Part shown: positions 1 through 7,874 of the stretch, piece after piece
How the letters are laid out: every line of letters starts with the position of its first letter
How positions within the stretch are numbered: position 1 is the stretch's first letter
Assembly: GCF_046000175.1 (NCBI RefSeq)
Contig: NZ_JBEOMB010000045.1
Location: 1 to 64,000, forward strand
Direction: 5' to 3'
DNA from: Rhodoplanes sp046000175
GTDB lineage: Bacteria; Pseudomonadota; Alphaproteobacteria; Rhizobiales; Xanthobacteraceae
DNA length: 64,000 nt
Position numbers and translations under genes: made by a program
The notes under the pieces: generated by a model
What the model saw: only the letters and a program-made list of their open reading frames with translations
Told to the model about the DNA's origin: nothing
Databases searched by the model: none

Positions 1-832
1 CGGCCTGCGAGTCCTCGGCCGGGGAGGCTGCCGGCACGGCCGGTGGCGCACGACGCGGCTCCGGCGGGCGGCGCAGATCGGGGACCGGACGACGGGCCTC
101 GGGAGGTCGCGGCTCGGACATTCGCGGCTCGGGCATGCGCGGCTCGGGCCCCCGCATCTCCGGCATGCGAGCCTCGGGCATCCGCGGTTCCGGCATCCGC
201 GGTTCCGACATGCGAGGTTCCGGCACGCGCGGCTCGGCCGTCCGGGCCTCCGGCATCCGCGGGTCGAGGACCCGCGGCTCGGGCATGCGCGGCTCGACGA
301 TCGGCGGCGGGGCGCTGCGGGCGAGCTCGGCGGCCAGCCCGGCGAGGCGGTCGACCGTCTCGCGGCGGCCCGGCTCCGCCTGCGGCTGCAGCGGCAGCTC
401 CTCGGCGATCGGCGGGATCATGGCCCCGCGGGAGGCGCGGAACGGCGGCTCCGGAGCGGGCGGCGCCGGCGGCGCCCACAGGCCGTTCTCGGGGGCCGGC
501 CGGCCGGCCGGCTCCATCCGGGGCGGCGCGGCCTCGCGCATCGGCGCGGCCGGCTGGCCGCGGACGATGCTGGCCTCGACCACCACGTCGGTCGGGCCGC
601 CCAGCATGATCAGATGCTCGACATTGTCGCGGCGGACCAGCACGAGGCGCCGCCGGCTGTCCACCGCGGTCGCCTCGATCACGCCGAGCCGGGCCTGGCG
701 GCCGCGCGCCGAGGCGGCGCCGAGCCCGCCGGCGCCGAACCGCCGCACCAGCCACGCGACGCCGCCGATCAAGGCGAGCACGATCACGAAGGCGATGAAG
801 AACTTCGCGGGAAGCGGCATGTCGCCGATCAT
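1..832 (-). CDS. fliO: FliO-like flagellar export-gate assembly protein, C terminus off the left edge
   Basis: The frame is open from an ATG at 832 to the left edge (277 codons, no stop), so the protein is partial. Residues about 8-30 form one hydrophobic membrane segment, followed by a basic RR turn and a small globular stretch containing RLVLVRRDNVEHLIMLGG, as expected for FliO, a bitopic membrane factor that helps assemble the FliP/FliQ/FliR export gate. From about residue 177 the chain is rich in Pro, Arg and Glu, with around a dozen PEPR/PEAR/SEPR-type pentapeptide units (DNA about 60-302). An AAAGGA lies upstream of the ATG. The gene is divergent from flgB and beside the flagellar operon, which supports the call. 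The role of the repetitive tail is unknown. Confidence 0.72.
   Translation of the reverse strand, partial: MIGDMPLPAKFFIAFVIVLALIGGVAWLVRRFGAGGLGAASARGRQARLGVIEATAVDSRRRLVLVRRDNVEHLIMLGGPTDVVVEASIVRGQPAAPMREAAPPRMEPAGRPAPENGLWAPPAPPAPEPPFRASRGAMIPPIAEELPLQPQAEPGRRETVDRLAGLAAELARSAPPPIVEPRMPEPRVLDPRMPEARTAEPRVPEPRMSEPRMPEPRMPEARMPEMRGPEPRMPEPRMSEPRPPEARRPVPDLRRPPEPRRAPPAVPAASPAEDSQA
60..302 (-). repeat. Tandem pentapeptide-coding repeat in the fliO-like tail
   Basis: Degenerate 15-base units encode (M/V/S)-P-E-P-R and variants such as PEAR and SEPR, roughly a dozen times in succession. The units are not identical at DNA level. Codon choice stays in frame, so the array is protein-coding rather than intergenic. 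Confidence 0.7.
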
Positions 833-1027
833 GGCCGTTAATCCTTTCTCCGCTCCTCGCCGCGCGTGCCGAGCCGATTCGTCGAAGCGTTAACGAAGGC
901 GGCAAAAGCTGCCGCCCCGGATGTCGACGATTCCTTAACACGAAAGCGCAGGGGAGCCCACCCGATACGCATCTTCCACGGTTTTCCGGACCGGCAGAAC
1001 GTGGCGATCCGATGGCGCCGCGCGGGA

Positions 1028-1043
1028 TTAACGGGTCGTTAAC
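1028..1043 (+). promoter_or_regulatory. CtrA box upstream of flgB
   Basis: The sequence reads TTAA, seven bases, then TTAAC, an exact match to the alphaproteobacterial CtrA consensus. It lies about 62 bases before the flgB start. CtrA is the cell-cycle response regulator that drives early flagellar genes in this class. CckA, the kinase at the top of the CtrA phosphorelay, appears to be encoded at the end of this same gene block. Confidence 0.65.
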
Positions 1044-1049
1044 CATAAG

Positions 1050-1068
1050 CCCGGCAATGTTTGCCGGG
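1050..1068. repeat. Perfect 8-bp stem hairpin just upstream of flgB
   Basis: CCCGGCAA and TTGCCGGG are separated by TGT. The hairpin lies immediately after the CtrA box, 36 bases before the flgB start, probably in the transcript leader. No T-tract follows, so it is not a terminator. Confidence 0.4.
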
Positions 1069-1104
1069 TGGTGGACTCAGGTGTCCTCCCGACGGCAGGC
1101 GACC

Positions 1105-1491
1105 ATGGCGATCTCGGACATCCCGATCTTCTCGATGCTGCGCACCAAGATGCAATGGCACCAGGAGCGCCAGCGGCTGCTCGCCGAGAACGTGTCGAAC
1201 GCCGACACCCCGAAGTTCCGGCCGCGCGACCTCGAGGCGCTGTCGTTCGACCGCGCCGCGCCGCCGCCGGTCCGGCTCGCCCAGACCGCACCGGGCCACA
1301 TCGCCGCCCTGCCGGGCACCACGCAGTTCCGCGACAAGCCCGAGAAGTTCGCGGTCCGTCCCGGCGGCAACGCCGTCCACCTCGAGGACGAGATGCTGAA
1401 GGTGGCGAGCAACCAGATGGACTACCAGGCGGCGACGCAGCTGTATTCCCGCAGCCTCGCGCTGCTCAAGGCGGCGGTCGGCAAGGGCTGA
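1105..1491 (+). CDS. flgB: Flagellar proximal rod protein FlgB
   Basis: A 128-residue protein, the normal FlgB length. FlgB is one of the rod subunits exported through the flagellar type III apparatus and assembled at the base of the hook-basal body. The N-terminal rod motif LLAENVSNADTPKFRPRD (about residues 21-38) and the C-terminal amphipathic helix around YQAATQLYSRSLALLK are typical. The ATG at 1105 has AGG a few bases upstream; the frame is open upstream to 1012, but that extension contains the CtrA box and hairpin, so the shorter start is preferred. It is the first gene of flgB-flgC-fliE-fliQ-fliR-flhB. Confidence 0.95.
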   Translation: MAISDIPIFSMLRTKMQWHQERQRLLAENVSNADTPKFRPRDLEALSFDRAAPPPVRLAQTAPGHIAALPGTTQFRDKPEKFAVRPGGNAVHLEDEMLKVASNQMDYQAATQLYSRSLALLKAAVGKG

Positions 1492-1529
1492 TCGTGACGT
1501 CCGTGGACCGTGACGAGTGAGGTGATGCC

Positions 1530-1940
1530 ATGGATTTCGTCAAGTCGCTCTCCATCGCGGCGTCCGGCCTGCGGGCCCAGGCCGGCCGGATGAAGGTGCT
1601 GTCGGAGAACATCGCCAACGCCGATTCGACGGCGCAGAAGCCCGGTGCCGATCCCTATCGGCGCCGCATCCCGACCTTCCGGTCCGAGCTCGACCGCGAG
1701 CTCGACGCCCGCACGGTCCAGCTCGGCCCGACCCGTCCCGACCAGAGCAGCTTCCGCACCAAGCACGAGCCCGGCCATCCGCTGGCCGACGCCAACGGCA
1801 ACGTGCGCTACCCGAACGTCAACTCGATCGTCGAGATGACCGACATGCGCGAGGCCCAGCGCTCCTACGAGGCCAACGTCAACGTGATCGGCGCGACCCG
1901 CCGGATGATCCAGCGCACGCTCGACATCCTGCGCGCCTGA
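1530..1940 (+). CDS. flgC: Flagellar rod protein FlgC
   Basis: A 136-residue rod protein of the flagellar basal body, sharing the axial-protein fold with FlgB. The N terminus carries the rod signature LSENIANADSTAQKPG (about residues 28-43) and the C terminus carries MTDMREAQRSYEANVNV, the family's closing helix. GAGGTG precedes the ATG. It lies 38 bases after flgB and 17 before fliE, so the three are probably one transcript. Confidence 0.96.
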   Translation: MDFVKSLSIAASGLRAQAGRMKVLSENIANADSTAQKPGADPYRRRIPTFRSELDRELDARTVQLGPTRPDQSSFRTKHEPGHPLADANGNVRYPNVNSIVEMTDMREAQRSYEANVNVIGATRRMIQRTLDILRA

Positions 1941-1957
1941 ACCAGAGGGGAAGACAG

Positions 1958-2281
1958 ATGGCCATTCCGGGCATCGCCGCGAGCGCCTATGCGGCCACGG
2001 CACGTCTCGGCACGCCGGGCGCCGAGCTGAGCAAGACCATCGGCGACATCGCCGGCGGCAAGCCGGGCGATTTCGGCGCGATGCTGCGCGACGCCGTGCA
2101 GGACATCGCCGCGGCCGGCCACAAGGCGGACGCGAACAGCCACGCGCTCGCCAACGGCAAGGCCAACATCGTCGACGTGGTCACCGCGGTCGCCGAGACC
2201 GAGACCGCGATCGCGAGCCTCGTGTCGGTGCGCGACAAGGTCATCCAGGCCTACGAAGAGATCATGCGGATGACGATCTGA
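1958..2281 (+). CDS. fliE: Flagellar hook-basal body adaptor FliE
   Basis: A 107-residue protein. FliE sits between the MS ring/export gate and the rod, and is needed for export of the other rod subunits. The C-terminal half, VVTAVAETETAIASLVSVRDKV followed by a closing IMRM helix, matches the family. A GAGGGGAAG ribosome-binding site precedes the ATG. The gene sits in the usual place between flgC and fliQ. Confidence 0.94.
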   Translation: MAIPGIAASAYAATARLGTPGAELSKTIGDIAGGKPGDFGAMLRDAVQDIAAAGHKADANSHALANGKANIVDVVTAVAETETAIASLVSVRDKVIQAYEEIMRMTI

Positions 2282-2342
2282 CCATGCGGCGGGGCGCAGG
2301 GGGACGGGACGTGGTGCGAGCGGGACGCGACGGGGGAGCGGC

Positions 2343-2606
2343 ATGACCGGACCGGAGGTCGTCGACGTCGCGCGCGACTCGATCATCACGCTCGTCCTGG
2401 TGGCGAGCCCGCTGATGCTGGTCGGCCTGGTGATCGGCGTGATCGTCTCGCTGTTCCAGGCGCTGACCCAGATTCAGGAGGCGACACTCGTCTTCGTTCC
2501 GAAGATACTCGCCATGTTCGCCGCGATGATTCTCGCGCTGCCGTTCATGGCGGACCAGCTCTACGGCCACATGATGCGGCTGGCGTCGCGGATCTCGGGC
2601 GGCTGA
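2343..2606 (+). CDS. fliQ: Flagellar export gate protein FliQ
   Basis: An 87-residue inner-membrane protein with two hydrophobic helices (about residues 15-40 and 52-72), the standard FliQ layout. With FliP and FliR it forms the core channel of the flagellar type III export gate. The central motif FQALTQIQEATLVFVPKI is characteristic. It follows fliE by 61 bases and has GGGGGAG before the ATG. FliP is not in the window and could lie left of the fliO-like gene. Confidence 0.96.
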   Translation: MTGPEVVDVARDSIITLVLVASPLMLVGLVIGVIVSLFQALTQIQEATLVFVPKILAMFAAMILALPFMADQLYGHMMRLASRISGG

Positions 2607-2669
2607 ACCGCCCGGTCGGGACAGTCGCCCGGCGGGACACGGCACCGGGCGGCGAAGACGCCGGACAAG

Positions 2670-2697
2670 GCACGCCCGAATCGGCACGCCCGAATCG
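2670..2697. repeat. Two perfect tandem 14-bp units between fliQ and fliR
   Basis: GCACGCCCGAATCG occurs twice without a gap, just before the fliR ribosome-binding site. The 111-base fliQ-fliR spacer holds nothing else recognisable. Confidence 0.7.
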
Positions 2698-2717
2698 GCA
2701 GCCCAGGAGGGGCGGGA

Positions 2718-3488
2718 ATGCGCATCGACCTCTCGTTCCTGCCCCCGCTCGCGGTCGCCTTCATGCTCATGTTCGCCCGCACCGGCACCATGATCATGCT
2801 GCTGCCGGGCTTCGGCGAGCGCAGCGTGCCGGTGCGCATGCGGTTGACCGCGGCCCTGGTCCTCGCGGCCGTGGTGATGCCGCTCTATCGCGACGCCTAC
2901 CGGATCGACCTGACGAGCTTCGGCCCGGTGATCCGGATGCTGTTCAGCGAGCTCGCCGTCGGCTTCCTGCTCGGCATGACGGCGCGGCTGTGCATCTCGG
3001 CCTTGCAGGTCACCGGCTCGATCGTCGCCCAGCAGCTCGGCTTCGGCTTCGTCTCGACCATCGACCCGACCCAGGGCCAGCAGGGCGTCATCGTCGCGAA
3101 CTTCCTCACGCTGCTCGGCATCGTGCTGATCTTCGCCACCGACACCCACCATCTCGCGATCGCGGCGCTGGCCGACAGCTACGTCCTGTTCCGCCCCGGC
3201 GAGGTGCCGGCGACCGGCGACATGGCGGCACTGGCCGCCAAGCTGGTCGGCGGCGCGTTCCTGATCGGGGTCCAGATCTCGGCGCCGTTCCTCGTCTTCG
3301 GCATCCTGTTCAATGTCGGGCTCGGCGTGCTGTCGCGGCTGATGCCGCAGATGCAGGTGTTCTTCGTCGCGATGCCGCTGTCGATCTTCGCCGGCCTGCT
3401 GATCTTCGCCTTCGTCATCGCCGCCATGATGGCGACGTTCCTGGGGTTCTTCGAGAGCGTGATGCACGACATCGCGCCGCGTGGCTGA
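2718..3488 (+). CDS. fliR: Flagellar export gate protein FliR
   Basis: A 256-residue polytopic inner-membrane protein with about six hydrophobic segments, the usual FliR size. It forms the export gate with FliP and FliQ. The stretches ARTGTMIMLLPGFGERSVPV near the N terminus and QQLGFGFVSTIDPTQGQQ in the middle are family signatures. CAGGAGGGG gives a strong ribosome-binding site at the ATG. The stop is 15 bases before flhB. Confidence 0.96.
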   Translation: MRIDLSFLPPLAVAFMLMFARTGTMIMLLPGFGERSVPVRMRLTAALVLAAVVMPLYRDAYRIDLTSFGPVIRMLFSELAVGFLLGMTARLCISALQVTGSIVAQQLGFGFVSTIDPTQGQQGVIVANFLTLLGIVLIFATDTHHLAIAALADSYVLFRPGEVPATGDMAALAAKLVGGAFLIGVQISAPFLVFGILFNVGLGVLSRLMPQMQVFFVAMPLSIFAGLLIFAFVIAAMMATFLGFFESVMHDIAPRG

Positions 3489-3503
3489 GGACGCCGCTCA
3501 GCC

Positions 3504-4571
3504 ATGGCCGAAGACCAGGACAAGTCGGACAAGACAGAAGACCCGACACAACGACGCCTCGACCAGGCCCTCGAGCACGGCGACGTCGTCAAGAGCCAGG
3601 AGGTCGCGACCTGGTTCGTCATCGGCGGCGGCACGCTGGCGCTCGCCATGTTCGGCGCCTCGTCGAGCACGGCGCTGACCGCCGTCATGAAGGGGCTGAT
3701 CGCCAAGTCCGGGGCGATCCACACCGACGGCCACGTCCTGGTGCGGCTGACCGAGACGATCACGATCGAGGTGCTGGCCGCCATCGGCCTGCCGTTTCTC
3801 GTGCTCGCCATCGCGGCGCTCGCCGGAACCGCCATCCAGCACCAGCTCGTGTGGACGACCGAGACGCTGACCCCGAAGCTCTCCAAGATCTCGCCCCTGG
3901 CGGGGCTCAAGCGGCTGTTCTCGGCGGAGGCGCTGGCCAACTTCGTCAAGGGCCTGCTCAAGCTCGGCCTGGTCGGCACCGTGCTCGTCATGCTGCTGTG
4001 GCCCGAGCGCAACCTGCTCGAGGCGCTGGTGTCGACCGACCCGGCCGCGATCCTGCCGGTCTCGATGTCGCTGATGCTGAAGCTGCTCGGCAGCGTCGTC
4101 GCCATCATGGCGGTGATCGCCGGGGCCGACTACCTGTTCCAGTACCAGCGGTGGTACAAGCGCCAGAAGATGTCGCTGAAGGAGATCAAGGACGAGTACA
4201 AGGAGACCGAAGGCGACCCCAAGATCAAGGCCAAGATCCGGCAGATCCGGGTCAGCCGCATGCGCAAGCGCATGATGGCGGCGGTGCCGGGCGCCACCGT
4301 GGTGATCACCAACCCGACCCACTACGCCGTCGCCCTGAAATACGAGCGCGGCATGAACGCGCCGGTCTGCCTCGCCAAGGGCACGGACCGCATCGCGCTG
4401 AAGATTCGCGAGGTCGCGACCGAGGCCTCCGTTCCGGTCATCGAGAATCCGCCGCTCGCTCGCGCCCTCTACGCGACCGTCGAGATCGACCGCGAGATCC
4501 CGCCCGAGCACTACAAGGCGGTCGCCGAGGTGGTCGGCTACGTCATGCGGCTCAAGAAGGCGTGGCGGTAG
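3504..4571 (+). CDS. flhB: Flagellar export switch protein FlhB
   Basis: A 355-residue protein: about four membrane helices in residues 1-210, then a cytoplasmic domain. FlhB switches export specificity from rod/hook to filament proteins after cleaving itself at the NPTH loop. That motif is present as N270-P271-T272-H273 within VVITNPTHYAVALKYE. The N-terminal segment with EDPTQRRLDQALEHGDVVKS matches the family, with a conserved KSQE-like turn. It closes the flagellar part of the block; 153 bases separate it from the kinase gene. Confidence 0.97.
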   Translation: MAEDQDKSDKTEDPTQRRLDQALEHGDVVKSQEVATWFVIGGGTLALAMFGASSSTALTAVMKGLIAKSGAIHTDGHVLVRLTETITIEVLAAIGLPFLVLAIAALAGTAIQHQLVWTTETLTPKLSKISPLAGLKRLFSAEALANFVKGLLKLGLVGTVLVMLLWPERNLLEALVSTDPAAILPVSMSLMLKLLGSVVAIMAVIAGADYLFQYQRWYKRQKMSLKEIKDEYKETEGDPKIKAKIRQIRVSRMRKRMMAAVPGATVVITNPTHYAVALKYERGMNAPVCLAKGTDRIALKIREVATEASVPVIENPPLARALYATVEIDREIPPEHYKAVAEVVGYVMRLKKAWR

Positions 4572-4724
4572 GCGATCGCGCCGGCCGCCAGGGTTCGCGG
4601 CCGCCGGAGCGGGCCGTGTCGGCGCAGGGCGGCCGCCACCGGCCGAGGCGCGCGGCGCCCTTGTTCGAAGCAGGGGACTCGGGCACAGATTGATTCGCGC
4701 GGTCGGGCGACGGAGCCGATATCG

Positions 4725-7379
4725 ATGACGACGCATGACCTGAGCAGGGGAGGCGGCGCGCCCGGCGGAGGCTTTTCCAGCGACGGTGCGACCGGCGAAG
4801 GCTCGTCCAGCGGCGGCTCGTCCGGCCGGCGCCCGGCCGGCGGAGGCTTCAACGGAGGCTTGGACGTGTTCCCGGGCGGCGAGCGACGAGGAAGCATCCG
4901 GTTCGTGCTGGTCATCGCGCTCGCGCTGATCGCCGCGGCCGCCGGCCTCCTGTTCCTCGGACGGCCCGACGCCGAGCCCTATGTGCTCGGCCTGCTCGCC
5001 GTGCTCGGCATGATCGGCGTGTTCTCGCTGCTCGCTACCGCGACCGGCATCCTGCGCTTCGCCGGCGGCGCCGAGGCGAACCCGATGTTCCGCCGGGTGC
5101 TCGACGACGCCTTCGACGGCATCGTGGTCACCGACGCCAACGGGCGGGTGGTCTACGCCAACCCGGCCTACTGCCAGCTCGTCGACGCCACCGACCTCTC
5201 CGACGTGCGGCCGGTCGAGCGGGTGTTCATCGGCGATCCCGACGTGTCGGAGGCCGTCTACCGGCTCCTCAAGGCGGCCCGCGAGGGGCGCCGCCTGCAG
5301 GAGGAGGTGCGGGTCGCGGGCGTGCCCGGCGAGCCCGCCCGCTGGCTGCAGATGCGGGTCCGGCCGCTCGGCCGCGCGGGCGCCGACGCGCGCCTCACCG
5401 TGTGGACGGTCGCCGACGTGTCGCGCGAGCGCGAGCGCCAGGAGAACGTCTTCCAGGAGCTGCAGCACGCCATCGACTATCTCGACCACGCGCCCGCCGG
5501 CTTCTTCTCGATCGATGGCGGCGGCGCGGTCGGCTACATCAACGCGACGCTCGCCGAATGGCTCGACTACGACCTCGCCGAGGTCGGCTCCGGGGGCCTG
5601 CAGCTCGAGGACATCGTGCCGGCCAACGGTGCCGCGCTCCTGACCGCCAGCGCCTCGCATCCGGGCGAGGTGAAGACCGACGTCGTCGACCTCGACCTGA
5701 AGACCCGCAGCGGCAAGAGCCTTCCGGTGAGGCTCTACCACAAGGTGGCGTTCGGGGCGGACGGCGTGCCGGGCGCGTCGCGCACCCTGGTGCTCAACCG
5801 CGCCCGCAGCGAGGGCACCGACCCGCAGCGCGCCGCCGAGGTGCGGTTCATGCGGTTCTTCATCAACACCCCGATGTCGATCGCGACCGTCGACCGGGCC
5901 GGCCGCATCGCCCGCACCAACGGGCTCCTCGCCAAGCTCTTCCAGGATCTCGCCCCCGGCGACGGCCGGCCGGAGGGGCGCTCGATCCTCGACGTGGTGG
6001 CCGAGCGCGACCGGCTGGCGCTGGAGACGGCGATCGCCAAGGCGGCGCGCGGGCAGGGCGACATTCCGCCCGTCGAGGCGGCGCTCGCCGGCGCGGGCGA
6101 GCGCTGGGCGCGCTTCTGGGCGACCGCCGTGGAGGAGGAGGGCGACCAGGAGGCCGCCATCGTCTACGCCCTGGAGACCACCGAGCAGCGCGCCCTGCAG
6201 AAGCAGGTCGATCAGGCGCAGAAGATGGACTCGGTCGGCAAGCTCGCCGGCGGCATCGCGCACGACTTCAACAACGTGCTGTCGGCCATCATGATGGCCA
6301 CCGACTTCCTGCTCAACGCCCACCGGCCGACCGACCCGTCCTTCCAGGACATCATGCAGATCAAGCAGAACGCCAATCGGGCGGCCGCGCTGGTGCGGCA
6401 GCTCCTGGCGTTCTCGCGCCGCCAGACGCTGCGGCCGCAGGTGCTCGACCTGTCCGAGGCGCTGTCCGACATCTCGATGCTGCTGCGCCGGCTGATCGGC
6501 GAGAAGGTGGCGCTCGACGTCCGCCACGGCCGCGACCTGTGGCCCGTGAAGGCCGACCTCTCGCAGTTCGAGCAGGTGATCGTGAACCTCGCCGTGAACG
6601 CGCGCGACGCCATGCCGGACGGCGGCCGCCTCACGCTGCGCACCCGCAACGCCGGCGAGGACGAGACGCGGCGCGCCGCCCACAAGGGCATGCCGCCCGG
6701 CGAGTACGTGCTGATCGAGGTGTCGGACACCGGCTCGGGCATCCCGCCCGAAATCATCGACCGCATCTTCGAGCCGTTCTTCTCCACCAAGGAGGTCGGC
6801 AAGGGCACCGGCCTCGGGCTCTCCACCGTCTACGGCATCATCAAGCAGACCGGCGGCTACGTGTTCGTCGAGTCGGAGATCGGGCGCGGCACAACGTTCC
6901 GCATCTACCTGCCGCGCCATGTGCCGACGCTGGAGGAGACCGAGGCGGCCGCCGCGTCGCTGGCGCCGGCCCAGGCGGCGACGCCCGAGCAGGCGCGCGC
7001 CGCCGACCACACCGGGCAGGGCACCATCCTGCTGGTCGAGGACGAGGAGGGCCTGCGCGGCCTCAACGCGCGCGGTCTCACGTCGCGCGGCTACACGGTG
7101 TGCGAGGCCGGCAACGGCCAGGAGGCTCTGGAGCTGATCGACGCCGGCCAGAAGGTCGATCTGGTCGTCTCGGACGTCGTGATGCCGGAAATGGACGGCC
7201 CGACGCTCCTGAAGGAGCTGCGCAAGCGCGATCCGGACCTGAAGATCATCTTCGTCTCCGGCTATGCCGAGGAGGCGTTCGCCAAGAACCTGCCCGAGGG
7301 CGGGCAGTTCGCCTTCCTGGCCAAGCCCTTCACGCTCAAGCAGCTGGTCGCCGCCGTGAAGGAGACGATGGGCGGGTGA
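4725..7379 (+). CDS. cckA: CckA-type PAS hybrid sensor histidine kinase
   Basis: An 884-residue inner-membrane hybrid kinase. Residues 1-50 are Gly/Ser-rich, two membrane helices lie at about 60-78 and 86-108, and PAS-like domains fill about 120-490. The dimerisation box GGIAHDFNNVLSAIM holds the phospho-accepting His513. The ATPase domain has an N box near VNLAVNARDAMPDGG and a G box with GKGTGLGLSTVYGIIKQ. The C-terminal receiver carries Asp817 in SDVVMPEMDG. This order is that of CckA, which phosphorylates ChpT and so CtrA to control the cell cycle and motility. Its position after flhB matches related genomes as I know them. No CtrA-type box was seen in its own upstream gap. Confidence 0.9.
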   Translation: MTTHDLSRGGGAPGGGFSSDGATGEGSSSGGSSGRRPAGGGFNGGLDVFPGGERRGSIRFVLVIALALIAAAAGLLFLGRPDAEPYVLGLLAVLGMIGVFSLLATATGILRFAGGAEANPMFRRVLDDAFDGIVVTDANGRVVYANPAYCQLVDATDLSDVRPVERVFIGDPDVSEAVYRLLKAAREGRRLQEEVRVAGVPGEPARWLQMRVRPLGRAGADARLTVWTVADVSRERERQENVFQELQHAIDYLDHAPAGFFSIDGGGAVGYINATLAEWLDYDLAEVGSGGLQLEDIVPANGAALLTASASHPGEVKTDVVDLDLKTRSGKSLPVRLYHKVAFGADGVPGASRTLVLNRARSEGTDPQRAAEVRFMRFFINTPMSIATVDRAGRIARTNGLLAKLFQDLAPGDGRPEGRSILDVVAERDRLALETAIAKAARGQGDIPPVEAALAGAGERWARFWATAVEEEGDQEAAIVYALETTEQRALQKQVDQAQKMDSVGKLAGGIAHDFNNVLSAIMMATDFLLNAHRPTDPSFQDIMQIKQNANRAAALVRQLLAFSRRQTLRPQVLDLSEALSDISMLLRRLIGEKVALDVRHGRDLWPVKADLSQFEQVIVNLAVNARDAMPDGGRLTLRTRNAGEDETRRAAHKGMPPGEYVLIEVSDTGSGIPPEIIDRIFEPFFSTKEVGKGTGLGLSTVYGIIKQTGGYVFVESEIGRGTTFRIYLPRHVPTLEETEAAAASLAPAQAATPEQARAADHTGQGTILLVEDEEGLRGLNARGLTSRGYTVCEAGNGQEALELIDAGQKVDLVVSDVVMPEMDGPTLLKELRKRDPDLKIIFVSGYAEEAFAKNLPEGGQFAFLAKPFTLKQLVAAVKETMGG

Positions 7380-7397
7380 GCGTGGCCGGACGATATG

Positions 7398-7430
7398 CGT
7401 AGCCCGGCCGGAGCGCAGCGACCGGCGGGA
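7398..7430. repeat. Half copy of a GTAGCCCG-type intergenic repeat
   Basis: GTAGCCCGGCCGGAGCGCAG resembles one arm of the larger inverted repeat at 7740-7815. It lies in the gap after cckA. The match is partial. Confidence 0.4.
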
Positions 7431-7495
7431 CCGGCGTCCGCCGATCTCGCCGCCGTCCGTCCGGGCCGCGCCGACGACGCGCGGGATGTCCGCGC

Positions 7496-7705
7496 ATGAC
7501 CGCACCGCCGCCCCGCAACGACGACGACGAGGACGAGGGCAGCCGTCGGACCACCAACATCATGCTGGTGATCTTCTTCCTCGCCGTGATCGCGGCCGGC
7601 TACTGGCTGGTCGAGGCGATGCTGGAGCAGCGCCGGGCCGACGATTGCGCGGCTCAAGGCCGCCGCAACTGCGGCGCCCCGCTGGTCGTGCCGCCGGCAA
7701 GGTGA
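7496..7705 (+). CDS. Small single-pass membrane protein, function unknown
   Basis: A 69-residue protein with an acidic N terminus (DDDEDEGSRR), one hydrophobic helix (NIMLVIFFLAVIAAGYWLVE, residues about 22-41), and a short tail with two cysteines (DDCAAQGRRNCG). The charge pattern suggests an N-in or C-out bitopic topology with the cysteines possibly in the periplasm. It follows cckA in the same direction. I do not recognise a function. Base composition and codon use match its neighbours, so I believe it is real. Confidence 0.65.
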   Translation: MTAPPPRNDDDEDEGSRRTTNIMLVIFFLAVIAAGYWLVEAMLEQRRADDCAAQGRRNCGAPLVVPPAR

Positions 7706-7739
7706 CCCGGCGACTGGCACGCGGCGTGCTTGGAAACGC

Positions 7740-7815
7740 CGTAGCCCGCATGGAGCGAAGCGGAATGCGGGGCCGGCAGCCACCCCGGATTGCGCTTCGC
7801 TCCATCCGGGCTACG
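7740..7815. repeat. REP-like imperfect inverted repeat
   Basis: Arms of about 33 bases (7740-7772 and 7783-7815), beginning CGTAGCCCGCATGGAGCGAA and ending with its near-complement TTCGCTCCATCCGGGCTACG, form a long imperfect hairpin. Elements of this kind are common between genes of Bradyrhizobium-like genomes. It separates the small membrane protein from the GntR gene. Confidence 0.8.
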
Positions 7816-7874
7816 GGTGGAGCAGGCCTGCGTCGCGGCTCGATGTCTGCAAGCGAAAGACCCCGAAGCAATCC

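Noticed and set aside
43..893. Plus-strand frames with repeated RGSGMRGS-like peptides at the left edge
   Set aside because: These are antisense readings of the PEPR repeats of the fliO-like gene, which has a better start, membrane helix and context.
888..940. TTAA motifs at 890 and 935 as a second CtrA site for the fliO-like gene
   Set aside because: The two TTAA are 41 bases apart rather than seven, so they are not a box.
3498..7505. A long minus-strand open frame (1,335 codons) opposite flhB and cckA
   Set aside because: It is a by-product of the high GC third-position bias of the plus-strand genes. It is Arg/Gly/His-rich and has no recognisable domain.
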